From Solihabitans fulvus (GTDB taxonomy: Bacteria; Actinomycetota; Actinomycetes; Mycobacteriales; Pseudonocardiaceae): a stretch of 64,000 nt of DNA. The position numbers and the translations under genes were made by a program. The DNA lies in the NCBI RefSeq assembly GCF_008386585.1, contig NZ_VUOB01000028.1, positions 124,001 to 188,000 on the forward strand. Direction: 5' to 3'. Below the pieces are notes generated by a model that did no database searches, was not told the DNA's origin, and saw only the letters and a list, made by a program, of their open reading frames with translations. This document shows positions 26,426 through 34,945 of the stretch, in pieces. Numbering within the stretch: the stretch's first letter is position 1; each line of letters opens with the position of its first letter.

Positions 26426-26683
26426 CGCACACCCCAACACCATCACCGAACATGGCGGGGCGAACCGCGACGTCGCGGCAGCGACACAGGGAAACGTGGC
26501 AGCGGTCGGCCTCCTGTGCACTGTTAATCGGACTTCCACGCCGGAGGGTTACCTTGTCCGTCAGGTCCACCATGGACGTGACCCCATCGAGACAACGACA
26601 CCGGTCACGCTCCCCGGACCGACCGCGCCACGGGCCGTCGGGTCTGGGCAATCGGGCCCGCACCATGGCAGCCCGAAAGACTT

Positions 26684-26741
26684 CGCCCCAACGGTTCTTG
26701 GCCCGGTTCTCGACCGAACCGGGCCGAGATCCGTTGGGGCG
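26684..26741. terminator. Long two-tier hairpin in intergenic region
   Basis: Outer stem CGCCCCAACGG (26684-26694) with CCGTTGGGGCG (26731-26741); inner stem GGCCCGGTTC (26700-26709) with GAACCGGGCC (26716-26725); internal loops of 5 nt on both sides and a 6-nt apical loop. It lies just past the stop (26754) of the SGNH gene and probably terminates it. The rest of 26426-26753 shows no gene. Confidence 0.7.
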
Positions 26742-26753
26742 CAATCCAGGCAC

Positions 26754-28382
26754 TCAGCAGTCCTGCCACCACCAGGTCACGCCGTCGTACTCGTAACCGC
26801 CGCAGGGTTGCCCTCCGGAGTAGTCGCCGCCGTCGCCGAACCAGGGCACATAGGGCTCGCCGGGGCCCATCGGGTAGTGGCCCGTCGGCGGCACGGGATG
26901 ACTGCCGCCGCCGGCGGGCTGGGAGCCGGCCGGAACGGGGATCAGCGCGTCGCCGTACTCATCGACCTTGGCGGTCGTCTTGGTGATGTATCCGGGCCTG
27001 ATGCCCGGCTGGTTGGGCTGCATCGGCCGGGCGAAGGGCAGGTTGAAACCCGGGTAGCGCAGCGTCGGGAACTTCGCCTTCAACAGCTGGTAGATCACCG
27101 GCAGGTAGAGCCGGGCCATCGCTTCGGTGCCCTCGCGGTTGGGGTGCCCGGACTGCTGGACCATGTTGAACGTGCTCATCCTGGCGCCCAGATCGGACAG
27201 CGACACGACCAGCCCGTTGACGTAGTTGTCCAGCACGCCGAGCTCATGGCCGTCGAAGGCGCCGTACAGGTCCACGAGGCTGGCCGGCACCCCGTGGGCG
27301 ACCAGCAACCGTTGGGCGCGCTTCATCGACTCGTCCAGGTTGCCGGCCAGCTTCCACAGCTCGTTGCTTTCCTCCTTGTCGATGTAGCCGTGGAACTGGA
27401 TCGGGGTCAGGTCCTGGCGCAGGCCCTGCGGATAGGTCGCCATCAGGATCTTCGCGTTGGGCGCCCTGGTGTGCACGTCCAGGGCGATCTGGGTGAGCCG
27501 CCCGGTGATGGTCTGCGCCAGCCGGTAGACGTTGCCGACGATGTCGGGCTGTCCGTCGGCCCACTCCGTGGCGTCGGCGCGCGCGGCGAGCAACGGCGCG
27601 TACTGGGCCATCAGGTTCTTGAGGTCCTGCACGTTGTCCGACCGCAGCGCCTTCTCGATGAGCGGCCCGAACTTCGCGTCGTTGCCGCCGAAGCCCATGA
27701 TCACCAGGTCGGCGTCCGCCGTGACGGCGTCGCGCTGCGCGGGGTTGTTGCGGCCGTTGTCGCTCTGCGGAATCCAGTAGTTGGTGGTCTCCGCGCCCGA
27801 CGCGGCCACGAACTTCACCTCGATGACCACCTGCGGGTTGGCCGTGCGCAGCGCCTGGAGCGCGAGCAGAGCCGGGGCGTGCACGGAGCGGTGGCTGAAG
27901 TCGGGGATGTAGTCGTCCCAGCTCGCGCCCGCCGGCAGCACGTAGTTCCCGTTGATGTCGCGCGTGAGCGCCTTTGCCAGCACCCCCTTGAGGTTCAGGT
28001 AGTCGCCGGCGCCCTCGCCGGACATGTAGGAGTCGCCGATGATCACCACGCGGATGACCTGCTTGGTCGGCGGGTAGGGCTTGACGGGGTCCGGCGGGGT
28101 GAACGCCGGGTCCATCGGCCCGGACGGCGCCGGCTTCTCGGTGATGCCAAGGGTGTCCACGACCCCCTGCCAGCCGTCGACCGTCGGCTTGGGAGCCGGT
28201 GGGGCCGGCGGCGCGGGCGGCGCGGGGTCGTCCGGCTCGGTCGGTGGCTTCGGATTGCCCTGGCAGGTGCCCGGCGGACTGGGGCACTGGGTGGGCGGTG
28301 GCGTGGCAAATGCCGGCGCCGTCGGCCCGAACAGCGCGGCGGCGGCGAGCAGTGCCGCCGCCAGGCGAAATCTCTTCGTCAC
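26754..28382 (-). CDS. Secreted SGNH/GDSL-type hydrolase
   Basis: 542 residues from a GTG after GAGGAGGGAA. Signal peptide (LAAALLAAAALFGPTAPAFA), then a Pro-rich linker of PPAP repeats, then an SGNH domain: block I IGDSYMSGEG (Ser), block III GFGGNDAKF (Gly/Asn), and a late SGHPNREGT with the Asp/His-type end (His). The C-terminus is Pro/Gly-rich and ends WWWQDC. Likely a secreted lipase/esterase or carbohydrate deacetylase. Much longer than a minimal GDSL enzyme because of the linker and tail. Confidence 0.8.
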   Translation of the reverse strand: MTKRFRLAAALLAAAALFGPTAPAFATPPPTQCPSPPGTCQGNPKPPTEPDDPAPPAPPAPPAPKPTVDGWQGVVDTLGITEKPAPSGPMDPAFTPPDPVKPYPPTKQVIRVVIIGDSYMSGEGAGDYLNLKGVLAKALTRDINGNYVLPAGASWDDYIPDFSHRSVHAPALLALQALRTANPQVVIEVKFVAASGAETTNYWIPQSDNGRNNPAQRDAVTADADLVIMGFGGNDAKFGPLIEKALRSDNVQDLKNLMAQYAPLLAARADATEWADGQPDIVGNVYRLAQTITGRLTQIALDVHTRAPNAKILMATYPQGLRQDLTPIQFHGYIDKEESNELWKLAGNLDESMKRAQRLLVAHGVPASLVDLYGAFDGHELGVLDNYVNGLVVSLSDLGARMSTFNMVQQSGHPNREGTEAMARLYLPVIYQLLKAKFPTLRYPGFNLPFARPMQPNQPGIRPGYITKTTAKVDEYGDALIPVPAGSQPAGGGSHPVPPTGHYPMGPGEPYVPWFGDGGDYSGGQPCGGYEYDGVTWWWQDC

Positions 28383-28522
28383 ACGGTTCCCTCCTCGAGC
28401 GGCTTCTTCCTGACGAGGACCGCGAGTCTGATCGGGACGTGTTGGAAGGCTGTTGGAACGTGATTGGACAGCGCGAGCAACGGCGGCGAAGCGCGGCGCG
28501 GCTGGCGCCCGACGCGACGGAG

Positions 28523-29164
28523 TTACCGCAGTGAGTCGCCGCGCGGCCGATGCGCGGCCAGGAAGACCCGGACGGCCTGGTCGGCATACCGGTCGAGGTC
28601 CGCAGCGCCCAACCTGCTGTCCTCCCCGCAGAACATCATCTGGTTCACCGGCACCCAGAGGATCAGCCCGGCGAACTGGTGCGCGGCCAGCAATGGATCC
28701 GGGACCGTCAGGTGCCCGGCCCTGGCCAGTTCCGCCAAGCCGGCGCCGAGCGTGCGCAGGCCGCGTTCGAAGCCCTCGTCCCAGTAGCTGCGACCCATCT
28801 CGGGGAAGCGCTCGGCCTCGGCGATGAGCATCCGGCGGAACTGGATCACGTGGGGCTGGAGGATCGAGTCCGCGAGCTGACGGGCCAGCGCGCGCAGGTC
28901 GCGCTCGGGATCGTCGGTGCCGTGCAGCGCGCGGGTCGCGGCGACCAGCCGCTCGTCGACCATGCTGACCGTGTCCGCCACGATCGCGGCGAACAGGCTC
29001 TTCTTGTCGGAGAAGTGCTTGTACACGGTCTGCTTGGACACGGCGGCCCGCGTCGCGACCTCGTCCATCGAGGTGCCCGGGTAGCCGTTGCGCAGGAACG
29101 CCTCGGTGGCGGCGGCCATGATCACTGTGCGTTTCTGGGCCGAGCGGCCCTCCTCGACGGTCAT
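28523..29164 (-). CDS. TetR/AcrR-family repressor
   Basis: 213 residues. N-terminal helix-turn-helix with SMDEVATRAAVSKQTVYKHFSDKKSLF (helices around residues 30-60) and a helical ligand domain with RRMLIAEAERFPEMG and QFAGLILWVPV, typical of the AcrR-like branch with a TetR_C domain. Divergent from an alpha/beta hydrolase; the 73-bp gap holds two related operators, so it most likely represses both genes. Confidence 0.9.
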   Translation of the reverse strand: MTVEEGRSAQKRTVIMAAATEAFLRNGYPGTSMDEVATRAAVSKQTVYKHFSDKKSLFAAIVADTVSMVDERLVAATRALHGTDDPERDLRALARQLADSILQPHVIQFRRMLIAEAERFPEMGRSYWDEGFERGLRTLGAGLAELARAGHLTVPDPLLAAHQFAGLILWVPVNQMMFCGEDSRLGAADLDRYADQAVRVFLAAHRPRGDSLR

Positions 29165-29175
29165 GACCCCAGAGT

Positions 29176-29217
29176 ACTGGACAGTCTAGTTCTTCGTGCA
29201 GTACTGTACCGTCCAGT
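29176..29217. promoter_or_regulatory. Two TetR operator sites
   Basis: ACTGGACAGTCTAGT (29176-29190) and ACTGTACCGTCCAGT (29203-29217) are imperfect 15-bp palindromes fitting ACT(A/G)GAC-N-GT-N-CAGT on one strand or the other, spaced 27 bp centre to centre. They lie between the TetR start (29164) and the hydrolase start (29238) and overlap the likely promoters. Confidence 0.65.
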
Positions 29218-29237
29218 TCCCAACCGAGGAGATCATC

Positions 29238-30026
29238 ATGTTGAAGGCAGTCTCGAAGGACGGCACCACCCTCGCGTACGACCAGCTCGGCGACGGCCCG
29301 GCCGTGCTCATCGTCGGCGGAGCCTTCACCGACCGGCGCGCCACCCGCCCCCTCGCCGACCTGCTCGCCGCCGACTTCACCGTGCTCAACTACGACCGGC
29401 GCGGCCGAGGCGACAGCGGCGACACCGCGCCCTTCGCGGTCGAGCGCGAGATCGAGGACATCGCCGCCCTGATCGAGCAGGCCGGTGGAGCCGCGGCCGT
29501 GTTCGCGCACTCCTCGGGAGCCGCGCTCGCCATCGAGGCCGCCAGGGCACTGCCCGGCATCACCCAGCTCGCGCTGTACGAGCCGCCGTTCATCGTCGAC
29601 GACAGCCGGCCGCCGCTGCCCGGCGACTACGTCGCGCACCTCCAGGAGCTCACCGCGGCGGGGAAGCGCGAGGAGATCGTCGAGTACTTCATGACGGTCG
29701 CAGTCGGGCTGCCCGCCGAGTTCCTCGCGCCGATGCGAGACGGCGAGATGTGGCCGCACATGATCGCGCTCGCCCCGACCGTCGCCTACGACGGGGCCGC
29801 CGTCGCGGCCAACATGATGGGCAGGCCGCTTCCCTCGGAGTGGTCGGGCGAGATCACCGTCCCGACCCTGGTGCTCGACGGCGAGAACAGCCCCGCCTGG
29901 CAACGGGATTCCGTGCAGGCGCTCGTCAACCTGCTGCCCGACGCCCAACGGCACAGCCTGCCTGGCGCGGACCATGGCGCCCCGCCGGAACAGCTCGCCC
30001 CCGTGCTGACCGCCTTCCTTCGCTGA
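29238..30026 (+). CDS. Alpha/beta hydrolase
   Basis: 262 residues. The fold is clear from LIVGGAFTDRR, FTVLNYDRRGRGDSG and the elbow FAHSSGA (Ser nucleophile), with an acid around VLDGENSP and His in PGADHGAPP. No signal peptide. It belongs to small hydrolases often found next to TetR regulators. The ATG at 29238 follows GAGGAG. Expression is likely induced when the divergent TetR protein releases the twin operators. Confidence 0.85.
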   Translation: MLKAVSKDGTTLAYDQLGDGPAVLIVGGAFTDRRATRPLADLLAADFTVLNYDRRGRGDSGDTAPFAVEREIEDIAALIEQAGGAAAVFAHSSGAALAIEAARALPGITQLALYEPPFIVDDSRPPLPGDYVAHLQELTAAGKREEIVEYFMTVAVGLPAEFLAPMRDGEMWPHMIALAPTVAYDGAAVAANMMGRPLPSEWSGEITVPTLVLDGENSPAWQRDSVQALVNLLPDAQRHSLPGADHGAPPEQLAPVLTAFLR

Positions 30027-30071
30027 GTCCCTTATGGACACTGCCCGCCGGGCACGTTCGTGGTCGGTCGG

Positions 30072-30539
30072 TTATCCGCGGACAGGGACATCGAGTTCGG
30101 CGAGCAGGCTGCGGACGCGGCGTTCGATCTCGTCGCGGACGGGCCGGACATCGGCCACGCTCTTGCCGGCCGGGTCGTCCAGGGTCCAGTCGAGGTAGCG
30201 TTTGCCGGGGAACACGGGGCAGGCGTCACCGCAGCCCATGGTGACGACCACGTCGGCGGCGCGGACGATCTCCTCGGTCCAGGGCTTGGGGAACTCGCGG
30301 GAGATGTCGATGCCGCGTTCGGCCATCGCGGCGACAGCCGAGGGGCTGACCTCGTCGGCGGGTTCGGAACCGCCGGACCGGGCGACCGCGCGGTCCTGGG
30401 CGAGGTGGTGGAAGAACCCGAGCGCCATCTGGCTGCGGCCGGCGTTGTGCACGCACAGGAACAACACCGTGGGCCTGCCGTCGCGGGCACGGCCTCCCAC
30501 GGGAGAGTCCTTGCGGTGCTGCCCTTGGGCGTCAGTCAT
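30072..30539 (-). CDS. arsC: Arsenate reductase, low-MW phosphatase fold
   Basis: 155 residues. The P-loop CVHNAGRSQ (CX5R) is the arsenate-binding site and MGCGDACP supplies the further redox Cys; KRYLDWTLDDPAG is typical of the actinobacterial group. It reduces arsenate to arsenite with thiol partners. The ATG at 30539 has GGAG 6 nt upstream; the ATG at 30545 is too close. It follows the broken arsR gene and no arsenite efflux gene is seen here, so resistance would depend on a pump elsewhere. Confidence 0.9.
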   Translation of the reverse strand: MTDAQGQHRKDSPVGGRARDGRPTVLFLCVHNAGRSQMALGFFHHLAQDRAVARSGGSEPADEVSPSAVAAMAERGIDISREFPKPWTEEIVRAADVVVTMGCGDACPVFPGKRYLDWTLDDPAGKSVADVRPVRDEIERRVRSLLAELDVPVRG

Positions 30540-30803
30540 CGTCATCTCCAGGGTTGCGCCCGACGGGGGCCAGCCGGTCGACCCGGTCGGCGAGATCGCG
30601 GAACGCGTGGTCGAACGCGGCGGCGCTCCACCAGCTTCAGGTGGTGGGCCAGCAGATTGCTGGGCAACTCCAGTTCGCGTCCGATCTCGCCGGGCGAGGC
30701 GTCGCCCAGCAGCAGCTGGTCCACGATCGCCAGCCGGGCGGGCTCGCTCAGTGCCGCGCAGGCCCGCACGCGCCACCAACGAAGACGACCACTCAGCGTT
30801 CAT
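30532..30803 (-). pseudogene. arsR: ArsR-family repressor, frameshifted and internally deleted
   Basis: An ATG at 30803 opens in one frame (MNAEWSSSLVARA). The ArsR helix-turn-helix continues in a second frame (CAALSEPARLAIVDQLLLGD, ELELPSNLLAHHLKLVE). The C-terminal helix is in the first frame again (FDHAFRDLADRVDRLAPVG) and ends over the arsC start. The wing and about 40 residues after the recognition helix are missing. Two frame changes plus a deletion mean no functional repressor is made. The operator in front is intact. Confidence 0.7.
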
Positions 30804-30814
30804 TGACTCAATGA
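30800..30814. promoter_or_regulatory. ArsR-type operator
   Basis: TCATTGACTCAATGA is a 7-1-7 palindrome overlapping the start of the degraded arsR. ATTGA/TCAAT half-sites are usual for ArsR/SmtB repressors. With the local repressor broken, arsC may be constitutive or ruled by a second ArsR protein. Confidence 0.55.
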
Positions 30815-30849
30815 TGGTTGACGCGGGCGTCTCCGTCGAGGCGTCCCCG

Positions 30850-32436
30850 TCAGGTGCTCGGCACCGGGACCGGCCTGGCCAGCACCTGGTCCAGGACCCC
30901 GGTGAGGAACCGCACCGGGTCCGGTGCCGGCGCCATGGCGCGCATCGCGACGATCCCGTCCGGACGGACGAGCAGGGCCCCATCGTCCGAGAGCCACGGG
31001 ACCGCGACGCGGTGGGCGGGGAGCCCGACGTCCACCGCGGCGGTGAGCCAGCCTTCACCCTCGGCACCCACCAGCAGGGTCCACCGGGACGCCACCAGGT
31101 CAAGCGTCGAGACCCCGTCGATCCACGCGTGGGGCACCCGTGAACCCGGTGAGCCGTCCAGCGCCGCCGCCAGGTCCACTGTGGATGGGAGCTCCGGCCG
31201 AGGGTCGACGACGGCGGCCGAGTCGTACCGCTGGCCCAGGTGCACCACCGGTGCCGCCCACACCCCCGCCGCCACCCTGGCGGCGTCGGCCTCGGGTCCG
31301 CGTCCCCAGTGCAGTCCCGGGTCGGCGAGCCGGCGCATCGCCTGGTCCAGCGTCGCCGCGGCGACCGGTTCGCGTTCGTGCGCGTAGGTGTCGAGCAGGC
31401 TTGCGCCTGCCGCACCGTGGTGGACCGCGGCCAGTTTCCACGCCAGGTTGTGCGCGTCGGCGACGCCGGTGTTGAGGCCGAACGCGCCGATGGGTGACAC
31501 GGTGTGCGCGGCGTCGCCGGCGAGGAACACGCGGCCGACCGCGAACCTCTGGGCCGCGGCGCTGCGGGGGCGCCAGGAGAGGACGCTGCGCACCTCGACG
31601 TCGAGGTCGGGATCGCCGACCGCCGTCCGGACGATCGCGGCGCAGCGCTCGGGCGTGAAGTCCTCGGGGCGTTCGCCGGCGTCGACGTCGCAGGCCACGT
31701 GGAAGACCCAGTTCGTCTCGCCGTCCACGGTGGCCAGCAGGCCGGGTGCCTGCGGCGTGGTGATGGTGCAGGTGGCGAAGGCCATGCCGCGCAGGTGGGG
31801 TCGGAGGTCGGCGCGGAACAGGATGTTGATCATCGACTTGCCGAGGTCGCCAGGGCCGGTGGTGCCCACGCCGAGGGCGGTCCGCACGGTGCTGTGCGTG
31901 CCGTCGGCGGCGACCACGTGCGCGCACCGCAGCGCGTAGCGGCCGTCGGGTCCGTCCAGTTCGACGTCGACCCCGTCGGCGTCCTGCGCGATGCCGACCA
32001 GGCGGGTCGACCAGCGCAGGTCCGCTCCTCGGCGCGACAGGTCGGCGGCCACGACGGCGTCGAGCCGGTCCTGCGCGCAGACGCCGCGCAGCCTGAACGG
32101 CGTCACGTCCGGTTCGTCGGCGGAGGGGGTCGGCATGGGCACGGTCACGACATCGCCCGCGCCCATGTCGACGACGGTCCGCGCCACCGCCTTGCCCACG
32201 CCGCCCCGGAGGTCGACCGCGGCGGCGTCCACGGCGGCGTCGAGCCCGAGTTCGCGCAGGATCTCGACGGTGCGCGCTCCGATGCCGGTGGCGCGCGGGT
32301 GGACCGAAGGACCGGACCGCCGTTCGACCAGCACCACAGGGACGCCATGGTGGGTGAGCAGCGCTGCGGCGAGCAGGCCGACGCTGCCGCCGCCCACCAC
32401 AAGCACCGGCACTTCTGGATACAATGTTTCCGTCAT
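30850..32436 (-). CDS. FAD-dependent aromatic monooxygenase (PHBH-like)
   Basis: 528 residues. FAD-binding GGGSVG near residue 17, an Arg-containing RRSGPSVHPRATGI, the DG motif VVAADGTHSTVR, and GD motif FLAGDAAHTVSPIGAFGLN. The C-terminal thioredoxin-like domain gives it the length of polyketide/phenol hydroxylases. Start ATG at 32436; the reading frame extends upstream but the TetR-type regulator gene begins divergently at 32493. Likely detoxifies or modifies an aromatic compound sensed by that regulator. Confidence 0.85.
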   Translation of the reverse strand: MTETLYPEVPVLVVGGGSVGLLAAALLTHHGVPVVLVERRSGPSVHPRATGIGARTVEILRELGLDAAVDAAAVDLRGGVGKAVARTVVDMGAGDVVTVPMPTPSADEPDVTPFRLRGVCAQDRLDAVVAADLSRRGADLRWSTRLVGIAQDADGVDVELDGPDGRYALRCAHVVAADGTHSTVRTALGVGTTGPGDLGKSMINILFRADLRPHLRGMAFATCTITTPQAPGLLATVDGETNWVFHVACDVDAGERPEDFTPERCAAIVRTAVGDPDLDVEVRSVLSWRPRSAAAQRFAVGRVFLAGDAAHTVSPIGAFGLNTGVADAHNLAWKLAAVHHGAAGASLLDTYAHEREPVAAATLDQAMRRLADPGLHWGRGPEADAARVAAGVWAAPVVHLGQRYDSAAVVDPRPELPSTVDLAAALDGSPGSRVPHAWIDGVSTLDLVASRWTLLVGAEGEGWLTAAVDVGLPAHRVAVPWLSDDGALLVRPDGIVAMRAMAPAPDPVRFLTGVLDQVLARPVPVPST

Positions 32437-32456
32437 GGATACACCGTAGCCAGAAG
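32412..32456. promoter_or_regulatory. Possible TetR operator region
   Basis: Two direct TGGATACA repeats (32416-32423 and 32436-32443, 20 bp apart) lie inside an inverted pair CTTCTGG/CCAGAAG (32412 and 32450). They span the start of the monooxygenase gene and face the divergent TetR gene. Suggestive only. Confidence 0.35.
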
Positions 32457-32492
32457 GTAGGATGGGGGTCAACGAGGAAAGGAATCGCCCCG

Positions 32493-33197
32493 ATGACCGA
32501 ACCCGCCCCCTCGTCGGTGTGGACACGGCCGCGCCCCGAACCGCGTCGACGCGCTCCCGGAGTGGACCAGTACGTGGCCGCCGCGCTGGCCGTCGCGGAC
32601 GCGGAGGGACTGGCGGCGGTGTCGATGCGCAGGGTCGCGGGCGATCTCGGTTCCGGGACCGCCTCGCTCTACCGGTACATCACCAACCGCGACGAGCTGG
32701 TGGACCTGATGATCGACGCGGCGCAGGGCGAGGATCCGCTGCCCGAGTCCACCGAGGACTGGCGCGCCGGCCTGGGCGCGGTCGCGCACGCGCTGCGCGC
32801 GACGCTGCTGCGACACCCCTGGCTGGCGGGTGAGCTGACGGGAAGGCCCGCCCTCGGCCCCAACTCGTTGCGGCGGTCCGAGTCCGCGCTGCGGGCCGCC
32901 GTCGCGCTCACGCCCGACATCACCCTGGCCTCGCAGGCGCTCGGCGCCGTGCACGCGTACGTGCTGGGTTCGGTCGCCACCCAGCAGGCACTTCGACGCG
33001 CGGAGCAGCGCACCGGCCTGACCGAGGAGGAATGGCAGCGCAGCGTCGGTCCCTACATCAGCGAGGTCCTCGCGGCGGGTGAGCACCCGATGCTCGCCCG
33101 CCGCGTCCTCGAAGCCGAGGAGCTCGACCCCGACGTCGAGTTCGCGTTCGGCCTGGACTGCGTGCTCGACGGACTCGCCGCCCGACTTGGTCGCTGA
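32493..33197 (+). CDS. TetR-family repressor (tetracycline-repressor-like C-terminus)
   Basis: 234 residues. Helix-turn-helix around 35-75 (LAAVSMRRVAGDLGSGTASLYRYITNRDELVDLMID) and a C-terminal domain with the long helices of the TetR_C tetracycline class (LGAVHAYVLGSVATQQALRRAEQ). ATG at 32493 after GAGGAAAGG. It very likely controls the divergent FAD monooxygenase. Ends 34 bp from the convergent T7SS-like module. Confidence 0.85.
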   Translation: MTEPAPSSVWTRPRPEPRRRAPGVDQYVAAALAVADAEGLAAVSMRRVAGDLGSGTASLYRYITNRDELVDLMIDAAQGEDPLPESTEDWRAGLGAVAHALRATLLRHPWLAGELTGRPALGPNSLRRSESALRAAVALTPDITLASQALGAVHAYVLGSVATQQALRRAEQRTGLTEEEWQRSVGPYISEVLAAGEHPMLARRVLEAEELDPDVEFAFGLDCVLDGLAARLGR

Positions 33198-33231
33198 GCG
33201 GACAGGCCGGGACCGCCGGTGGACGTGCTGG

Positions 33232-33819
33232 TCAGCGACCACCCGGCAGGCCGGCGTTGGGCGGCCACGCTGGGTCGTTCCTGGGCAGCAGTGCCGGCGA
33301 CGGTCGCAGTAGATAGCGGGCGATGAGACAGTCGATCACGGCAATCGCGCACGCAGCGAACGGGAGCAGCAAGTAGACCGGGACCGGCAGGCCGCCGTGC
33401 ACGTCTGGCCGGGCCGTTGATCCACCTGCGTGCGTCGGGGTCATGACCAGGACGAAGCAGGCCAGCGCTGCGGTGCCAACAGTGGCGATGCCCAGCACGA
33501 GCAGGACGCGCAGCGCGACCCGAGTTCCCGCGATGTCGAGGTACTCGCCGGTCGCGTAGCTCGTGGCCCACAGGAGGCTGAACGCGATCAGGAGCAAGAA
33601 GAACACCGAGCACAACTCGATCGCGATCATCATCCAGTTGAAGGGACTGCGGGCGTTGGGCAGCGCGCCGCCGCCCCACCACATGAGGACTCCCACCACC
33701 AGGCTCACGGCGGCCGAGACGGCTCCGGTCAGCATGCTGGTGGCGCGGATCTTCCGCACCACTGAGGACGACACCCAGAGGTACTGGGGCGTCGGTTCCT
33801 GGCCCTGGATGATGATCAT
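33232..33819 (-). CDS. Four-helix membrane protein of T7SS-like module
   Basis: 195 residues with four membrane segments (SMLTGAVSAAVSLVVGVLMW, IAIELCSVFFLLLIAFSLLW, VLLVLGIATVGTAALACFVLV, VYLLLPFAACAIAVIDCLIA). No family recognised. ATG at 33819 overlaps the stop of the WXG-type gene (ATGA). As last gene of a coupled five-gene set with EspC-like and WXG proteins, it may be a membrane partner of those exported proteins. Confidence 0.65.
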   Translation of the reverse strand: MIIIQGQEPTPQYLWVSSSVVRKIRATSMLTGAVSAAVSLVVGVLMWWGGGALPNARSPFNWMMIAIELCSVFFLLLIAFSLLWATSYATGEYLDIAGTRVALRVLLVLGIATVGTAALACFVLVMTPTHAGGSTARPDVHGGLPVPVYLLLPFAACAIAVIDCLIARYLLRPSPALLPRNDPAWPPNAGLPGGR

Positions 33820-34583
33820 GCGTTGATGTGCCAGTTCATTCCGTCGGGGTCGTTCACGCTGGCGTGCCCGAGCAGGTCGGCGTTGGTCCTCGCCCAGTCC
33901 CCGAGGTCGTCGTGGATCTTCTGCTTGATGTTGCCCTGCTCGATCGCGATGGTCTGGGTGAACGACTGCATCGCCACCACCGCGGCGATGATCAGGCCGA
34001 TGGAGAGCCCAGCCGCCCCGGCCAAGGCCGCGACGGCCGCGGGAAGCCCCACGACCGTGCACGCGGCGACGATGGCACCGATCGCCCCGACAACGAATAT
34101 GACCAGAGCGGCGATGATCGCGATCCAGAAGTTGTCGATCGCGTTGGCCAGATTGACCAGCGACGACTTCATCTGGTTGGCGAGGTCCTTGATGCTGTTG
34201 AGGCCCGACACCTGCGCGGGGACGATGGCCTTGTACGCCTCGGCGGCGCGTCCGTGCCACTCGACGGTGGTCTTGAGCTTGTCCAGCGAGAGGTTCCCGG
34301 CGATGTCGCCCGCCGGGTTGCCGATCTGGTTCACCCACTGGTCGCCGACGTTCTTCAGCCGGTCGGAGTCTCCGGCCTTGTCGAACAGCTGGTTCACCTT
34401 GCCCCAGAACTCATGCACCTTGTCCCGCAGCACGATCAGCCCGGCACGAATGGGATCGACAAGATCGGACAGGAAGTCGGGCACCCAGCTGAGGATGCGG
34501 TCGGCCTTGTCGAAGAACTCCCTGAGCTTGCGGTCGATGTCCCGCGTCTTCTGTCGAGCCTCGGCGATCAGAGTGTCGGCCAT
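33816..34583 (-). CDS. WXG-type (T7SS-associated) protein with membrane segments
   Basis: 255 residues. The N-terminal 165 residues are helical and include VEWHGRAAEAYKA, a WxG turn followed by the AAxAY pattern of WXG100/PPE-like proteins. Then two hydrophobic segments (FWIAIIAALVIFVVGAIGAIV and AAVAALAGAAGLSIGLIIAAVV) and a short polar tail with DWARTNADLLGH. Probably a substrate or structural partner of an ESX/type VII system. It follows the EspC-like gene by 13 bp. No secretion ATPase is in the window. Confidence 0.65.
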   Translation of the reverse strand: MADTLIAEARQKTRDIDRKLREFFDKADRILSWVPDFLSDLVDPIRAGLIVLRDKVHEFWGKVNQLFDKAGDSDRLKNVGDQWVNQIGNPAGDIAGNLSLDKLKTTVEWHGRAAEAYKAIVPAQVSGLNSIKDLANQMKSSLVNLANAIDNFWIAIIAALVIFVVGAIGAIVAACTVVGLPAAVAALAGAAGLSIGLIIAAVVAMQSFTQTIAIEQGNIKQKIHDDLGDWARTNADLLGHASVNDPDGMNWHINA

Positions 34584-34596
34584 GGCGTTCTCCCCC

Positions 34597-34926
34597 CTAG
34601 TAGATTCCGTTGAGCCGGTGCAGGTTGGCATCCTCGTCGCGCTGGTAGACGTCGGCCGAGGCGCGCAGCGCGGTGCCGACCGCGTGCAGGTTGTCCGCGG
34701 CCTGCTTGATGATGTCCTCCAGCTTGGTGCGGGCGTCGTTGTAGGTCGCGTCGAGGCCATGGTCGGCGGCCCACTTCGACACGTCGTCCGGGGTGAGGTG
34801 CAGGCTTCCGATGGTGGTCCTGGGTCCACCGGTCAGGTCTGCGGCCGCGTTGTCCCACGTGGTGGCGTCGGACCGCAACGCGTCCAGGGCTACGGCGACC
34901 TGTTTGCCGTTCGGTGTCGGGCTCAT
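34597..34926 (-). CDS. EspC-like T7SS-associated protein
   Basis: 109 residues, two long helices around a turn, with DALRSDATTWDNAAADL at the start, as in ESX-1 EspC-type proteins (PF10824). Lies 19 bp after the YbaB-like gene and 13 bp before the WXG gene. It is expected to be a small helical protein exported with, or chaperoning, its neighbour. Identification rests on size, helix pattern and context. Confidence 0.65.
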   Translation of the reverse strand: MSPTPNGKQVAVALDALRSDATTWDNAAADLTGGPRTTIGSLHLTPDDVSKWAADHGLDATYNDARTKLEDIIKQAADNLHAVGTALRASADVYQRDEDANLHRLNGIY

Positions 34927-34945
34927 CCTCTGCTCTTCCCATCCC

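Noticed and set aside
26310..28463. Plus-strand open frame of about 700 codons
   Set aside because: Antisense to the SGNH hydrolase, which has signal peptide and catalytic blocks.
30042..30054. Terminator TGCCCGCCGGGCA between convergent genes
   Set aside because: A 6-bp stem with a one-base loop cannot form a stable RNA hairpin as written.
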